Of a DNA stretch of 64,000 nt, positions 24,388-33,369 are shown one piece after another. The DNA comes from Ktedonobacter racemifer DSM 44963 (GTDB lineage Bacteria; Chloroflexota; Ktedonobacteria; Ktedonobacterales; Ktedonobacteraceae), in the NCBI RefSeq assembly GCF_000178855.1, contig NZ_ADVG01000002.1:2046001-2110000 (forward strand), written 5' to 3'. The notes beneath the pieces were generated by a model. It searched no databases. It saw only the letters and a program-made list of their open reading frames with translations, and was not told the DNA's origin. The translations under genes and the position numbers were made by a program. The stretch's first letter is position 1; each line of letters opens with the position of its first letter.

Positions 24388-25203
24388 ATGCGTGTAGTTA
24401 TTTTCTGCGATATGGAAGGCGTCTCTTGCATCGAAACGTGGGAGCAGGTCTCCAGCGGCACAGCTATTTATGAAGAATGTCGCAAGCTCTACACCGATGA
24501 AATGAACGCGGCGGTCCGTGGAGCGCGTGCGGCAGGAGCGCGTGACGTGGTCGTGGTCGACTGTCACGGTGCGGGCGGCGCGCATAATTTTAAGAGCTTT
24601 GTTCCTGAACGCCTGGAGTCGGGCGCAGAGTACGTCTTCGGTCACCCCTGGGCCAGGTATATCGAGGCTTTTGAGCAAGGGTGTGACGCGATTCTCTTTG
24701 TTGGCGCTCACGCCATGGCGGGCGTCCCCGATGGCGTTCTCTGCCACACCGTCTCAAGCGAGTCCTGGCATAACGCCTCGATCAATGGAACCCTGGTGGG
24801 AGAGAGCGGCATCCTGGCCGCGATTGCAGGCTGCTGGGATGTGCCCGTCGCCTTCACCTCTGGCGATGCCGCGACCTGCCGCGAGGTTCAGCAATTGCTG
24901 GGGACAGAGGTGGTCACAGCACAGGTAAAAAAGGGCCTGGGACGCTTCTCATCCGTCAATATGGCACCTAAAGATGCCTGCTCGCTCATCGAGATGCGCG
25001 TGGCCCAGGCCCTCAGCTTAAAGAACTGGCCCAAACCCCTGAAATTCGAGGGGCCGGTTACCTTTAAAGTTGAGCTTGCCTCGTCCGATAACGCGCGCGA
25101 TTTTGTCAACCGGCCCGGCGTCAAGATCGAGGGTCCGCGCACCGTGACCTCGACCGCCGACACCTTCTGGCATGCCTGGGACCAGTTCTGGTATCGCCAT
25201 TAA
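24388..25203 (+). CDS. dppA: D-aminopeptidase, M55 (DppA) family
   Basis: A 271-residue zinc peptidase of the DppA family, which forms decamers and releases D-Ala from short D-amino-acid peptides. Landmarks: MRVVIFCDMEGVSC (Asp/Glu ligands), VVDCHGAGGAHN and LFVGAHAMAGVPDGVLCHTVS with His ligands. ATG at 24388 has GAGGAGAG just upstream, so the longer frame from 24331, which runs through the palindrome, is rejected. No dpp transporter genes adjoin. It may recycle peptidoglycan-derived peptides. Confidence 0.92.
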   Translation: MRVVIFCDMEGVSCIETWEQVSSGTAIYEECRKLYTDEMNAAVRGARAAGARDVVVVDCHGAGGAHNFKSFVPERLESGAEYVFGHPWARYIEAFEQGCDAILFVGAHAMAGVPDGVLCHTVSSESWHNASINGTLVGESGILAAIAGCWDVPVAFTSGDAATCREVQQLLGTEVVTAQVKKGLGRFSSVNMAPKDACSLIEMRVAQALSLKNWPKPLKFEGPVTFKVELASSDNARDFVNRPGVKIEGPRTVTSTADTFWHAWDQFWYRH

Positions 25204-25250
25204 AGTAAAAGATGTGATGGACGCTAGCTCCATCACATCTTTTTACTTTA
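25201..25250. terminator. Bidirectional hairpin terminator overlapping the dppA stop codon
   Basis: Arms 25201-25221 and 25229-25250 pair with one bulged T; loop CGCTAGC. A/T tracts inside the arms give U-runs in both directions. The left arm includes the TAA of dppA. It separates dppA from the convergent FHA-ABC gene. Confidence 0.75.
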
Positions 25251-25259
25251 ATTAATGAG

Positions 25260-28200
25260 TTATACCTTCACGTCCTTGCTCTTGAGACAGACTCCAACCA
25301 CAATCGTCAGGATGATTATAAAGACACCCAGAGCGGCCCAGGACATCAGAATACGCTGTACCGCATCTGTATGGCTAAAGGTAGAGAAGATGGTTCCATG
25401 GAAGGTAAAGTCATCGCCAAACAGTTTGTCGCCATTGATCTTATCGCTGTGCAGGCCCGCCGAGGAACCAAGCGCCGTCATGGCCCAGCGCGTGGGGAAC
25501 AGGAAGGCGAGCGCCTGCATGGCCTTATCTTTAAAGGGGATAATCGCGCCTGAGAAGATGACCTGCGGGATCAGAATAATTGGGACAAAGCTTACAGCGC
25601 GGTCATTGTTCGGCGAGAGCGCTGAGATAGCCAGGCCAATCATCAAGCCCGCCAGAGAGGTCAGCACCAACGTGATATATACCTCTAAGATGGGCGGCAG
25701 AAAGACACTTGTCACCAGAGGCTCGCCCAGTTCGACAATAAACAGCAGCACCGCGCTCTGGAAGAGACACAGAATCCCCAGCACCACGATCTTTGAGAAC
25801 ATGTAGGGGATGATACCCAGATTAACCGCGCGCTCGCGCCGGTAGATATGGGCCTCCTTGACGATTTCACGCGAGCCATTGATGCAGCCGAAGAGAACAG
25901 TGGCAAAGGCCATGACGAAGAGCAAGGTCTCCCCATTAAAGCCCAGGCCGGGCACGATAAAATCTTGCAGGGCCGTATCGACATTATTGCTCTTCTGCTT
26001 CACAAATTGCTGACCCGCCTGGTTATCCTGCAAGAAGCTCTTCACCGTGCCACAATCCACGCTCTCCTTGGTTTTCGCCTCGGGCAGGGCCAGTGGTCCT
26101 TGATTCGTCAGAATCTGCGTGCGACATTGGACAGTATTCTTCTGCTCAAACAGGCCGGTCCCAATTTCAAAGCGCATAATGCCGACCAGTAATAGGGCAA
26201 TGATCGGGGCCTGAAGCAAGAGCAGCGCCAGGTTGCCGGGATCGTTCTTGAGCAATTCGATGTAACGCATCGACATGATTATAAACTGCTTTAAGGGATT
26301 CCCCCCCCTGGCTCGCTTGATCTGGTTCTGGGACTGCGGAATGCTGGCACGCTTGGCCTGGCCCTCGTTCAAGGGGGCCACAACATATTTATAGTACAGG
26401 GGCGAAGCCTTAAAGCGCTCTTCGGCCTCAGCCGGAATAGTTGGGTGATCCTTCGATGGCTCCAGAGAGCTATAGATTTCCGCAAAGTCGGTCTTATTGA
26501 AGTAGGTCTTGGCCTCGTTGGGCTGACCAAAGTAGGCCAGGCGCCCTCCTTGACAGAGGAAACAGACATAATCACAGGCGTTAATATTATTTGTCGCGTG
26601 CGTCACCAGGATAATCGTACGCCCACGGTCGGCCAGGCGCCGTAAGAGGAACATCATCTTACGATCCAGGCCTGGGTCAAGGCCCGAGGTTGGTTCATCC
26701 AGAAAGAAGATGCTTGGATTCGCCAGGAGTTCCAGAGCGATAGAGACACGTTTACGCTGCCCGCCCGAAAGCTTGTTGACCAAGAGCTTCCGGCGCTCAG
26801 TCATCTCCACATCTTCCAGCACCTCGTTGATACGCTGGTTAATCTGATCTTTCGTAAAGTCACTTGGTAGGCGCATCTTGGCCGCGTAGTAGAGTGCGCG
26901 CTCAACTGTTAGCTCACGGTGGACGATATCGTCCTGTGGGACATAGCCAAGTTGCGTACTAAAGGCCGACAAGTTGTGATAGTAGTCCTGTCCATTGTAG
27001 AGTACGGTCCCCTGCTGTGCCGGGCGCAAGCCATTCAAGGCATCCATGAGCGTCGATTTGCCCGCGCCTGAACCACCTACCAGGGCCACAAACTTGCGTG
27101 GCGGGATGACGAGCGAGATATCGTTGATGAGCACCACATTATTATTGCCGCGCTTGTTCAGATTGAGCGCATCGATACGAATACTACTGCTCTCATCGTA
27201 CTGCGTCAGTTGCGTGCCTGTATAGGTCAGGCGATAGGGGCCAATACGGATCTCATCGCCCGTCTTAAGCGCCTGCTGCGAGACGCGCTGCCCATTCACA
27301 TAGGTATGGTTCGTGCTATTGTGGTCGATAATGCGGTGCGTATTATTTGGTCCCTGCTCCAGGTGTGCATGGTGCGCAGAGATCAGGGGATGATTCAGCA
27401 CTACCATATTATCTGGCGCGCGCCCCATGGTAATGACCGGAGTGTTCAGCGGGATAGGATGAATATCTGGCGGCATCTCCTGGGAGACACCACTACCATC
27501 ATCATAGGTTAGCGTGACCAGGGTACCATGTTCGTCGCCAATACGAAAAATGTCGCCATGCACAAGCGGCTTACGAAACTGCTCATCGCCCTGGATAATC
27601 CGGCCTTGATAGAGCAGGCCATTCAGTGTTCGGCCACGCGAAGGATGAGGATGTACCAGCACCCAATCGCTACCTTCACGAATAACCTGCGCATGATAGG
27701 CTGAAACAACTGGCTCATTGATGACGATATCGCTTGACGGGTTTCGCCCAATATTGATGACGGGCTTCAACAAGGCCTGTTTCTGCGTCCCGTACTGCAC
27801 ATTACTGCTAATCTCAAGCGTAGGCATCCCCTCGATCGCGGTACGATCAGCGGCAGAAGGCTGAGCAGGAACCGGCGAAGGCGGCGGTGTAGCGCCGATC
27901 GGACCAAATTGGACCCCGTTTGCCGGGGGTATGGGAGAAGGAGCTCCCATAGAAGCGGGTATTGCGGGTGGATTTCCACTGGCTATATGTGCTGGGCCTG
28001 GAGGCGCCGGCGTAGGAGGAACCTGGACTGCCGCGGATTGGGCCGAAAGGACAAGTGGGGGCGCATTCGAGACCACGTGAGGCGGGGGAGCTTGTAACGC
28101 CAGCACGACAAAAGAACTATCTTCACCAAGAGTGACAACACTATTAAGCGCCAAAGTCCCCTGCTGAACCTTTCCTTGATTCAACAGAATATTGCTCGTT

Positions 28201-28409
28201 CTGGAAAGATTTTCGACAAACCAGTTGCCATTATTCCAGAACAGGCGTGCATGACGACGTGATACCTTGGGGTCTGGCACGACGATATCGTTGCCTCCAT
28301 CACGCCCAAAATCCAGAGAGGTCTTCGTTAGCTGAAAGACCTGGCCATTTAAAGGCCCGGCTATAAACCGAATAGAGCCGAAGCTTGGAGGACTACTCGC
28401 AGCGTTCAT
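25260..28409 (-). CDS. ABC-2/ABCG-type transporter half with three FHA domains
   Basis: A 1049-residue protein. Three forkhead-associated domains bind phosphothreonine peptides: FHA1 (about 18-105, LDFGRDGGNDIVVPDPKVSR), FHA2 (about 205-290, INIGRNPSSDIVI) and FHA3 (about 310-395, ITMGRAPDNMVVL...STNHTYVNGQ). FHA1 and FHA2 are joined by a Pro/Ala-rich linker of about 100 residues. An ABC ATPase follows with Walker A GGSGAGKST (near 448), signature LSGGQRKRVS (near 547) and Walker B IFFLDEPTSGLDPG. The last about 310 residues are an ABC-2 permease with six membrane segments and a large outside loop. It is fused nucleotide-binding then permease, as in ABCG/White. ATG at 28409 has GGGGAG upstream. 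It is probably controlled by Ser/Thr kinase signalling; substrate unknown. Confidence 0.9.
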   Translation of the reverse strand: MNAASSPPSFGSIRFIAGPLNGQVFQLTKTSLDFGRDGGNDIVVPDPKVSRRHARLFWNNGNWFVENLSRTSNILLNQGKVQQGTLALNSVVTLGEDSSFVVLALQAPPPHVVSNAPPLVLSAQSAAVQVPPTPAPPGPAHIASGNPPAIPASMGAPSPIPPANGVQFGPIGATPPPSPVPAQPSAADRTAIEGMPTLEISSNVQYGTQKQALLKPVINIGRNPSSDIVINEPVVSAYHAQVIREGSDWVLVHPHPSRGRTLNGLLYQGRIIQGDEQFRKPLVHGDIFRIGDEHGTLVTLTYDDGSGVSQEMPPDIHPIPLNTPVITMGRAPDNMVVLNHPLISAHHAHLEQGPNNTHRIIDHNSTNHTYVNGQRVSQQALKTGDEIRIGPYRLTYTGTQLTQYDESSSIRIDALNLNKRGNNNVVLINDISLVIPPRKFVALVGGSGAGKSTLMDALNGLRPAQQGTVLYNGQDYYHNLSAFSTQLGYVPQDDIVHRELTVERALYYAAKMRLPSDFTKDQINQRINEVLEDVEMTERRKLLVNKLSGGQRKRVSIALELLANPSIFFLDEPTSGLDPGLDRKMMFLLRRLADRGRTIILVTHATNNINACDYVCFLCQGGRLAYFGQPNEAKTYFNKTDFAEIYSSLEPSKDHPTIPAEAEERFKASPLYYKYVVAPLNEGQAKRASIPQSQNQIKRARGGNPLKQFIIMSMRYIELLKNDPGNLALLLLQAPIIALLLVGIMRFEIGTGLFEQKNTVQCRTQILTNQGPLALPEAKTKESVDCGTVKSFLQDNQAGQQFVKQKSNNVDTALQDFIVPGLGFNGETLLFVMAFATVLFGCINGSREIVKEAHIYRRERAVNLGIIPYMFSKIVVLGILCLFQSAVLLFIVELGEPLVTSVFLPPILEVYITLVLTSLAGLMIGLAISALSPNNDRAVSFVPIILIPQVIFSGAIIPFKDKAMQALAFLFPTRWAMTALGSSAGLHSDKINGDKLFGDDFTFHGTIFSTFSHTDAVQRILMSWAALGVFIIILTIVVGVCLKSKDVKV

Positions 28410-28654
28410 CAAAAAGCTCCCCTAACAAATAACATAGAACAGTTCTACACTTCAGGTCCACACGCCATCTACACTGAAGGGATGCGTAACCCACAGGCTG
28501 GAAAAACACGCTTGCTCCGCCACAAATTGATAAAGACGCTGGCCCAAACGAGTTCGTAAATTGGCTATTACAAACTCTATCGTCGAAATTGGGCTTTCTC
28601 TGTAAACGCCGAATCGCATCATTACTTGTTGAGCAGTTTTTCCTACTTAACCTG

Positions 28655-28765
28655 ATGTACAAGTTGTTTCTGCCACCTACGGCGGCAAGAGGGTAAGGAG
28701 GAACTTGGGGACACCCCAATCCCCGCCAGGGGCGCTGCCCCTGGACCCCGTCCTCCCTCTTGCCA
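28655..28765. repeat. Dispersed intergenic repeat, copy A
   Basis: Block 1 (28661-28696) reads TTGTTTCTGCC then hairpin arms around CCTACGG and GGCAAGAGGGTAA. Block 2 (28719-28748) is CCCCGCCAGGGGC-GCT-GCCCCTGGACCC. Both blocks recur near 30771 and 30910. It fills the spacer between the start of the FHA-ABC gene (28409) and the end of the chemoreceptor-like gene (28800). The remainder of 28410-28654 shows nothing recognisable. Confidence 0.75.
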
Positions 28766-28799
28766 TGCCATATTCCTATGGAAGGCGAGAAATCGCTTG

Positions 28800-30572
28800 C
28801 TACATCTGGAGATCATATGAAATACGGAAGACAGACATCCGCGAACGTAGGGCATCAGAGAGGTTTAATAAGTGGTTCAAAGAGCTCTGCATCTCGCGTG
28901 TATGTTGTGTGATATCACCTGTCATACGCAAGATCTCTTGCACAGAGCCCGTCACCAGTTGCGCACCCTGCATCTGCTGCTCAGACGTATCACAGATACT
29001 CTTTACCAGACTCGAAAACTCCTCAGTCACGGCGCCAATTGCTTCCAGGGCCACTCCGGTCTGCATCACTAGCTCGGTCTGCATCACAACACGTTGCGTA
29101 TTCTGCTCCACGCTCTGCGACATCGCCGTGGTCTCATGTTGAATGCTGCGAATAGAGAAACCAACCTTACGAGCAGACAGGCTACCGTGGCTTGCCAGAG
29201 TGCGCATCTCCTGGGCAACCAGGCCAAATCCCTGCCCACGTTCACCCACACGTGTGGCCTCGATTGCGGCATTGAGTGCCACATGATGCATCCGCACCGA
29301 GAGATCGGAGATATCCGATACCACTTCGTTCACCTGCTGACAGCTCTCGCTCAAGGCCTTCATAGTGCGCGCTGACTCCAGGGTCGATTCACGCACCATG
29401 CTCATCCCGTCCACGGCACGATCAACGGCTCCCTGCGCCTCCTTAGTCACCTCAACTGACTCCATGAGTGTTTGCGAAAGCGTTGCTGCCTTCTGTGAGA
29501 CCGACTGCATCTGCTCGGCAATCTGCTCAATAACGGTGGAAATTTGATTGACCTGCCGCTCTTGCTGCGCGATGTTACGTGCCAGCGACTCCGAGCTATG
29601 GCGCACACTGCGTGTATGTTCGTCCACCGCCTGCGTCACCATCTGTACCCGGCTCAGCAGAGAACCAATCTCGCCCACCACGGTGTTAATTGACTCCGCA
29701 ATCGGCTGGAGTTTCTCGTGCTGGGAATGCAGGCGCACGCGTAAATCACCGCTTCGCAGTTGTTCCATCTCCTCACGCAAGTGTGCCACCCCCTCTTCCA
29801 GGGCGCGATGCTCCTCCTCGCGCTGCTGAAAGAGGCGCGCGTTATCGATAGCAATCGTGGCTTGCTGAGCGAAAAGTTCCGCCAGCTCAACATTCTCCCG
29901 CGATGGTATCAAGCCGTCTTCCGGGTCCCCAAGTGAGAGAATACCGAGCAGTTGTTCTTCGCGTAAACTGTACAGTGGGATGAGCAACGTATCCTCAGGA
30001 TGCCAGCGTCCTTCTTCATAGCTATCCAGCATGCCAGCCGGGACACTGACGATGTCCGCGAACTTCTCCTGGAGCTGGGTATGTGAAATAAAATAGCTCT
30101 GGCTGACCTGGTATTCAGGACGCATAAGGGCCAGCATCCCCTCAAGCGGTTCTGGATTCTCCCTCAAGCGTTGGATATCTTCCGTTGAGACACCAATGCA
30201 GGCCACCACACGTGTCACCTGCTCCTGCTCATAGGCCAGGTTAATGGCCAGTGCGCGAAATCCGGTACAATTTGCGATTGAGGCCACAATCTGCTGGAGC
30301 ACCTCGTCCAGGCGCAGGTCAGCATGCAAGAGATTCCCCAGGCGTAGCAGCTCCTTGATATGCAGGCCCCGCCGCTGCGAGACGTCATCAAGGGCATAGG
30401 AAAATAATCCCTTGGCCTCACCATTGGGCATGGACTGGGTGGAGAGTACTTCCGCTATAGCCTGCTCTTCAGCCACCTGAGCACGCTCATGCTGCTCAAC
30501 ACTGGGTGCAGCACGCAAGCGGACACGCAGAGGTATCGGTCGACTCTTCAACTTAGGATGTAGTTCAGCCAT
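28800..30572 (-). CDS. Soluble chemoreceptor-like protein with GAF domain
   Basis: A 590-residue cytosolic methyl-accepting-chemotaxis-type protein without any membrane segment. A GAF domain lies at about 95-245 (LGNLLHADLRLDEVLQQIV through ATIAIDNARLFQQREEE), then a HAMP-like coiled linker (about 265-320) and a long signalling coiled coil (330-585). The hairpin tip reads VRMHHVALNAAIEATRVGERGQGFGLVAQEMRTLASH (as SDLSVRMHHVALNAAIEAT, then the rest). It keeps ALNAAIEA and GQGFGLVAQE, but the QTNxLA part that contacts CheA/CheW is replaced by MHHVA. No che or flagellar genes are nearby. It may signal by another route. AGGGAAG precedes the ATG. Confidence 0.85.
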   Translation of the reverse strand: MAELHPKLKSRPIPLRVRLRAAPSVEQHERAQVAEEQAIAEVLSTQSMPNGEAKGLFSYALDDVSQRRGLHIKELLRLGNLLHADLRLDEVLQQIVASIANCTGFRALAINLAYEQEQVTRVVACIGVSTEDIQRLRENPEPLEGMLALMRPEYQVSQSYFISHTQLQEKFADIVSVPAGMLDSYEEGRWHPEDTLLIPLYSLREEQLLGILSLGDPEDGLIPSRENVELAELFAQQATIAIDNARLFQQREEEHRALEEGVAHLREEMEQLRSGDLRVRLHSQHEKLQPIAESINTVVGEIGSLLSRVQMVTQAVDEHTRSVRHSSESLARNIAQQERQVNQISTVIEQIAEQMQSVSQKAATLSQTLMESVEVTKEAQGAVDRAVDGMSMVRESTLESARTMKALSESCQQVNEVVSDISDLSVRMHHVALNAAIEATRVGERGQGFGLVAQEMRTLASHGSLSARKVGFSIRSIQHETTAMSQSVEQNTQRVVMQTELVMQTGVALEAIGAVTEEFSSLVKSICDTSEQQMQGAQLVTGSVQEILRMTGDITQHTREMQSSLNHLLNLSDALRSRMSVFRISYDLQM

Positions 30573-30756
30573 AGCGCTTCCCTGGCACTTTCAGCAAAAG
30601 AATAGCAAAAACATCTAGCAATTAATACCCATACTCTACAGGTATATATTTGAGAGTATCGCCTCTTACCATATCACATTTAGTATTTTTCTGTACAGTT
30701 CATAGCCCTTGTAACTATCTGCCTGCTATTTTCTTGTTATGCCTCGTTCCTGAGTG

Positions 30757-30950
30757 ATGCTATGTGCAAATTGTTTCTGCCGCCTGCGGCGGCAAGGGGG
30801 AAATAAATTGGGGACTGGTTCCTTATTCCGCTCACCAACCCCCATTCGGGGGCGCCGCGGCACTTTCGCACCTAGCCTGTCGGCTCAGGTGAGCGGAAAG
30901 GAAGCCCCAAACCCCGCCAGGGGCTCTGCCCCTGGACCCTGTTCCTGCAT
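30757..30950. repeat. Dispersed intergenic repeat, copy B, with insertion
   Basis: Shares blocks 1 and 2 with copy A at 28655, but about 110 bp of extra sequence separates them. The extra part carries an 11-bp inverted repeat (30827-30837 with 30888-30898) enclosing CCCC-ATTC-GGGG (30840-30851). Block 1 contains a perfect TGCCGCC-TGC-GGCGGCA hairpin (30779-30795). It lies between the starts of the chemoreceptor-like gene and the palindrome behind hflX. Confidence 0.75.
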
Positions 30951-31014
30951 TCCGGCTCTGTCGCTCGTCCCTGTTTGCGCAAGTTTGCACATCGGGTCAT
31001 AGGCACAGTCACCT

Positions 31015-31095
31015 CTTCGTACTTAGGGTAAATATGTGTGGTGGCAGTGTGGCGGAGCCACACTGCCACCACACATATTTACCCTAAGTACGAAG
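31015..31095. repeat. Longest perfect inverted repeat: 39-bp arms, GGA loop
   Basis: Arms 31015-31053 and 31057-31095 pair perfectly around GGA, closed by C-G. A second small hairpin AGCACC-GCA-GGTGCT (31094-31108) abuts it. It lies 34 bp downstream of the hflX stop (minus strand). Confidence 0.94.
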
Positions 31096-31128
31096 CACCG
31101 CAGGTGCTGAGGAGAAACAAGCCATTGT

Positions 31129-32430
31129 TCAGGCAAGGGGTTGGATATAGGGGAAGTAATAGCCTGCGAGCGAGCGGGGGAGACGCCCCACCAGTCTCGT
31201 CCCCTCATCTTCATGTTCTTCATGGGCAATCAGGCCGCGACGATGAAACAGTTCTACCAGGTCGCCCCGGCTAAAGGGGAGTAAGACCGTTAGCTGCTCC
31301 ATCGTATCCGCAAGTACGGAAGCCACTTCAGCACACAGTTCTTCCAGGCCCTTGCCTTCAGCCGCTGAGATGGGCACAGCGTGGCTGTAGAGACTGGGAT
31401 CAAGAGCATCGGGGTCGGTAAGCAGGTCAATTTTGTTGAGCGCGGTCACACGGGGTTTCGCGGCTGCTCCCAGCTCATCGAGAATATCGTGTACCGTCTC
31501 GCTCTGCTCAAAAGCGTTCTCATGGCTGATGTCGACGACTTCAAGCAACAGGTCAGCCTCAATCACCTCTTCAAGCGTGGCGCGAAAGGCGGCGATCAAC
31601 TGGGTTGGCAGCTTTTGGATAAAGCCAACCGTGTCGGAGAGCAGGGCCTCTTGATTGTTGGGCAGCAAGAGCCGACGCGTCACCGGGTCCAGCGTGGCAA
31701 AGAGCTTATCTTCAGCCAGTACGCCAGCCTCCGTCAGGGCGTTAAACAGCGTCGACTTGCCCGCGTTTGTATAGCCTACGACCGCAACCACGGGAAGCCC
31801 CTGGGCCACACGCTGCTTGCGCTGGAGAGCGCGCTGACTCCGGGCCTCTTCAATCTCCTTGCGTAACGCGGAAATACGGCTGCGAATCCGGCGTCGATCC
31901 AGTTCCAACCGAGTTTCACCTGGACCTCGCACACCAATCGCGCCACCTACACCACCACCACCAAGGGAACCACCAGCCTGCCGGGTATAAGTCCCACTGC
32001 CCGCCAGGCGTGGCAGGCGATATTCGGCCTGGGCCAGTTCTACCTGAAGGCGACCTTCGTGGGAATAAGCACGTCGCGCAAAGACATCGAGGATAAGAGC
32101 CGTGCGATCTATGACGCGCGCGTTCAGCATCTTATCGAGTGAACGCTGTTGAGTGGGGGTAAGTTCATCATCAAAAATGATAACATCGAGCTGGAGCTGT
32201 TGATCGAGTGCCACCAGTTCCTGGGCTTTGCCTTTGCCCAGATAGGTCTGTGCATCGGGCTGGGACAGGTGTTGAATCATGCGTCCTAGCACCGCCGCGC
32301 CCGCAGTCGTTGCCAGAGCCTCTAATTCCTGAAGCGAGTCCTCAGCGCCCCACATCCCCTCTTGCTCATCAGCTTCAACTGCCACCAGGTAAGCCCGTTC
32401 TGGACCCCGACGTATTCCGGTATCGATCAA
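31129..32430 (-). CDS. hflX: Ribosome-splitting GTPase HflX
   Basis: A 433-residue GTPase that dissociates stalled or hibernating 70S ribosomes. The N-terminal HflX domain (about 15-190) contains YLGKGKAQELVAL and FDDELTPTQQRSLDKML. The Gly-rich hinge (GGSLGGGGVGGAIGVRGPGE) is a family hallmark. The G domain has G1 GYTNAGKST (near 220), G3 DTVGFIQKLPTQLIAAFRAT and G4 NKID. A degenerate C-terminal domain ends at about 433. The start is probably TTG at 32430 with GGAGG about 16 bp upstream. It is followed by the 39-bp palindrome. Confidence 0.95.
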   Translation of the reverse strand: MIDTGIRRGPERAYLVAVEADEQEGMWGAEDSLQELEALATTAGAAVLGRMIQHLSQPDAQTYLGKGKAQELVALDQQLQLDVIIFDDELTPTQQRSLDKMLNARVIDRTALILDVFARRAYSHEGRLQVELAQAEYRLPRLAGSGTYTRQAGGSLGGGGVGGAIGVRGPGETRLELDRRRIRSRISALRKEIEEARSQRALQRKQRVAQGLPVVAVVGYTNAGKSTLFNALTEAGVLAEDKLFATLDPVTRRLLLPNNQEALLSDTVGFIQKLPTQLIAAFRATLEEVIEADLLLEVVDISHENAFEQSETVHDILDELGAAAKPRVTALNKIDLLTDPDALDPSLYSHAVPISAAEGKGLEELCAEVASVLADTMEQLTVLLPFSRGDLVELFHRRGLIAHEEHEDEGTRLVGRLPRSLAGYYFPYIQPLA

Positions 32431-32528
32431 ACGATGTGTCGTAACGTCCTCCGATCTTCTACATGCACGCTACATTCTTTGGCCTCTCTGCTCATTGTAC
32501 GCTAGCTTCAGGGGAAACGCAAACTATT

Positions 32529-32601
32529 GTTGTGGAGAGGGAATAGAAGCGTGTGGCGTGAGCTTAGCTCACGCCACACGCTTCTATTCCCTCTCCACAA
32601 C
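32529..32601. repeat. Long perfect inverted repeat, 35-bp arms, TTA loop
   Basis: Arms 32529-32563 and 32567-32601 pair perfectly around TTA. It lies 6 bp downstream of the cvpA-like gene end and about 100 bp upstream of hflX, both minus strand. Confidence 0.92.
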
Positions 32602-32607
32602 TACCTA

Positions 32608-33180
32608 CTAGTGGATTGGTGATAGGAAGCTCTTTGGAGGCTGCGGTAGTGGCGGTAGCGCGTGAACAAAGAATGCGTTCACACGGGCAAAAAGGCTGTT
32701 ATTGACCGCGTCATTGTAAAAATCATGCCAGGCCCGCAACTGCGCGGCATCAACGTGCATGCCCAGAGGGACCCCACTTTGTGCGCTCGCCAGGAAATTT
32801 CCCAGCACAATGAGGAGCAACAGCCAGAGGAGCCAGGACTCCACAAAACCTACCAGTCCACCCAGCAACGCATCCCCCAGGCCAACGCCTGGAATACGGT
32901 GCGTCGTGCCACGAATAAGCGTTGCCGCGATATGAAAGATCAGCACAACGCCGAGAAACAGCGCCAGAAAGGCAATCAGCGGAGTAGCCGCGAACCCGTC
33001 AGAGGCCATGATCGAGATGAACTCTGGCCCATAGGCGTACGCGACAAACCAGCCTATGGGTATGCTAATAATGTTGATCAGGCTAAATATCGCACCATTG
33101 CGAATACCATTGAACACCATCAGGAGAACGGTCAGCACAAACAGAATATCAATCACACTCAGATGGAATAGATCAGGCAT
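32608..33180 (-). CDS. cvpA: CvpA family membrane protein
   Basis: A 190-residue membrane protein with four hydrophobic segments in the CvpA pattern: SVIDILFVLTVLLMVFNGIRNG, then IISIPIGWFVAYAYG, LIAFLALFLGVVLIFHIAAT, and a final segment around FVESWLLWLLLLIVLGN. CvpA proteins are needed for colicin V export and help envelope integrity in E. coli; the molecular role is unsettled. ATG at 33180 is supported by GGAGGAAGAAT immediately upstream; the longer frame to 33231 is rejected. Confidence 0.85.
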   Translation of the reverse strand: MPDLFHLSVIDILFVLTVLLMVFNGIRNGAIFSLINIISIPIGWFVAYAYGPEFISIMASDGFAATPLIAFLALFLGVVLIFHIAATLIRGTTHRIPGVGLGDALLGGLVGFVESWLLWLLLLIVLGNFLASAQSGVPLGMHVDAAQLRAWHDFYNDAVNNSLFARVNAFFVHALPPLPQPPKSFLSPIH

Positions 33181-33369
33181 ATTCTTCCTCCGCCTGGCAA
33201 GCACCCAATTATAAGGCAGGCATAGTAGCAAAAATGAGTTTCTTCGAAAATGAGTTTCTTATTATACGAAAACGCGACAGCCAGAACAAGCGTCACAAAT
33301 AGGTTTTCCAGCACCAGAAGGTAGCCTATGAATACGAGTTCTCGCCACTTTGTGGCTCTGCAAACATCT

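Noticed and set aside
30757..31128. Possible CRISPR or REP array from repeated hairpins
   Set aside because: No regular repeat-spacer periodicity; only a two-copy dispersed repeat and one palindrome.
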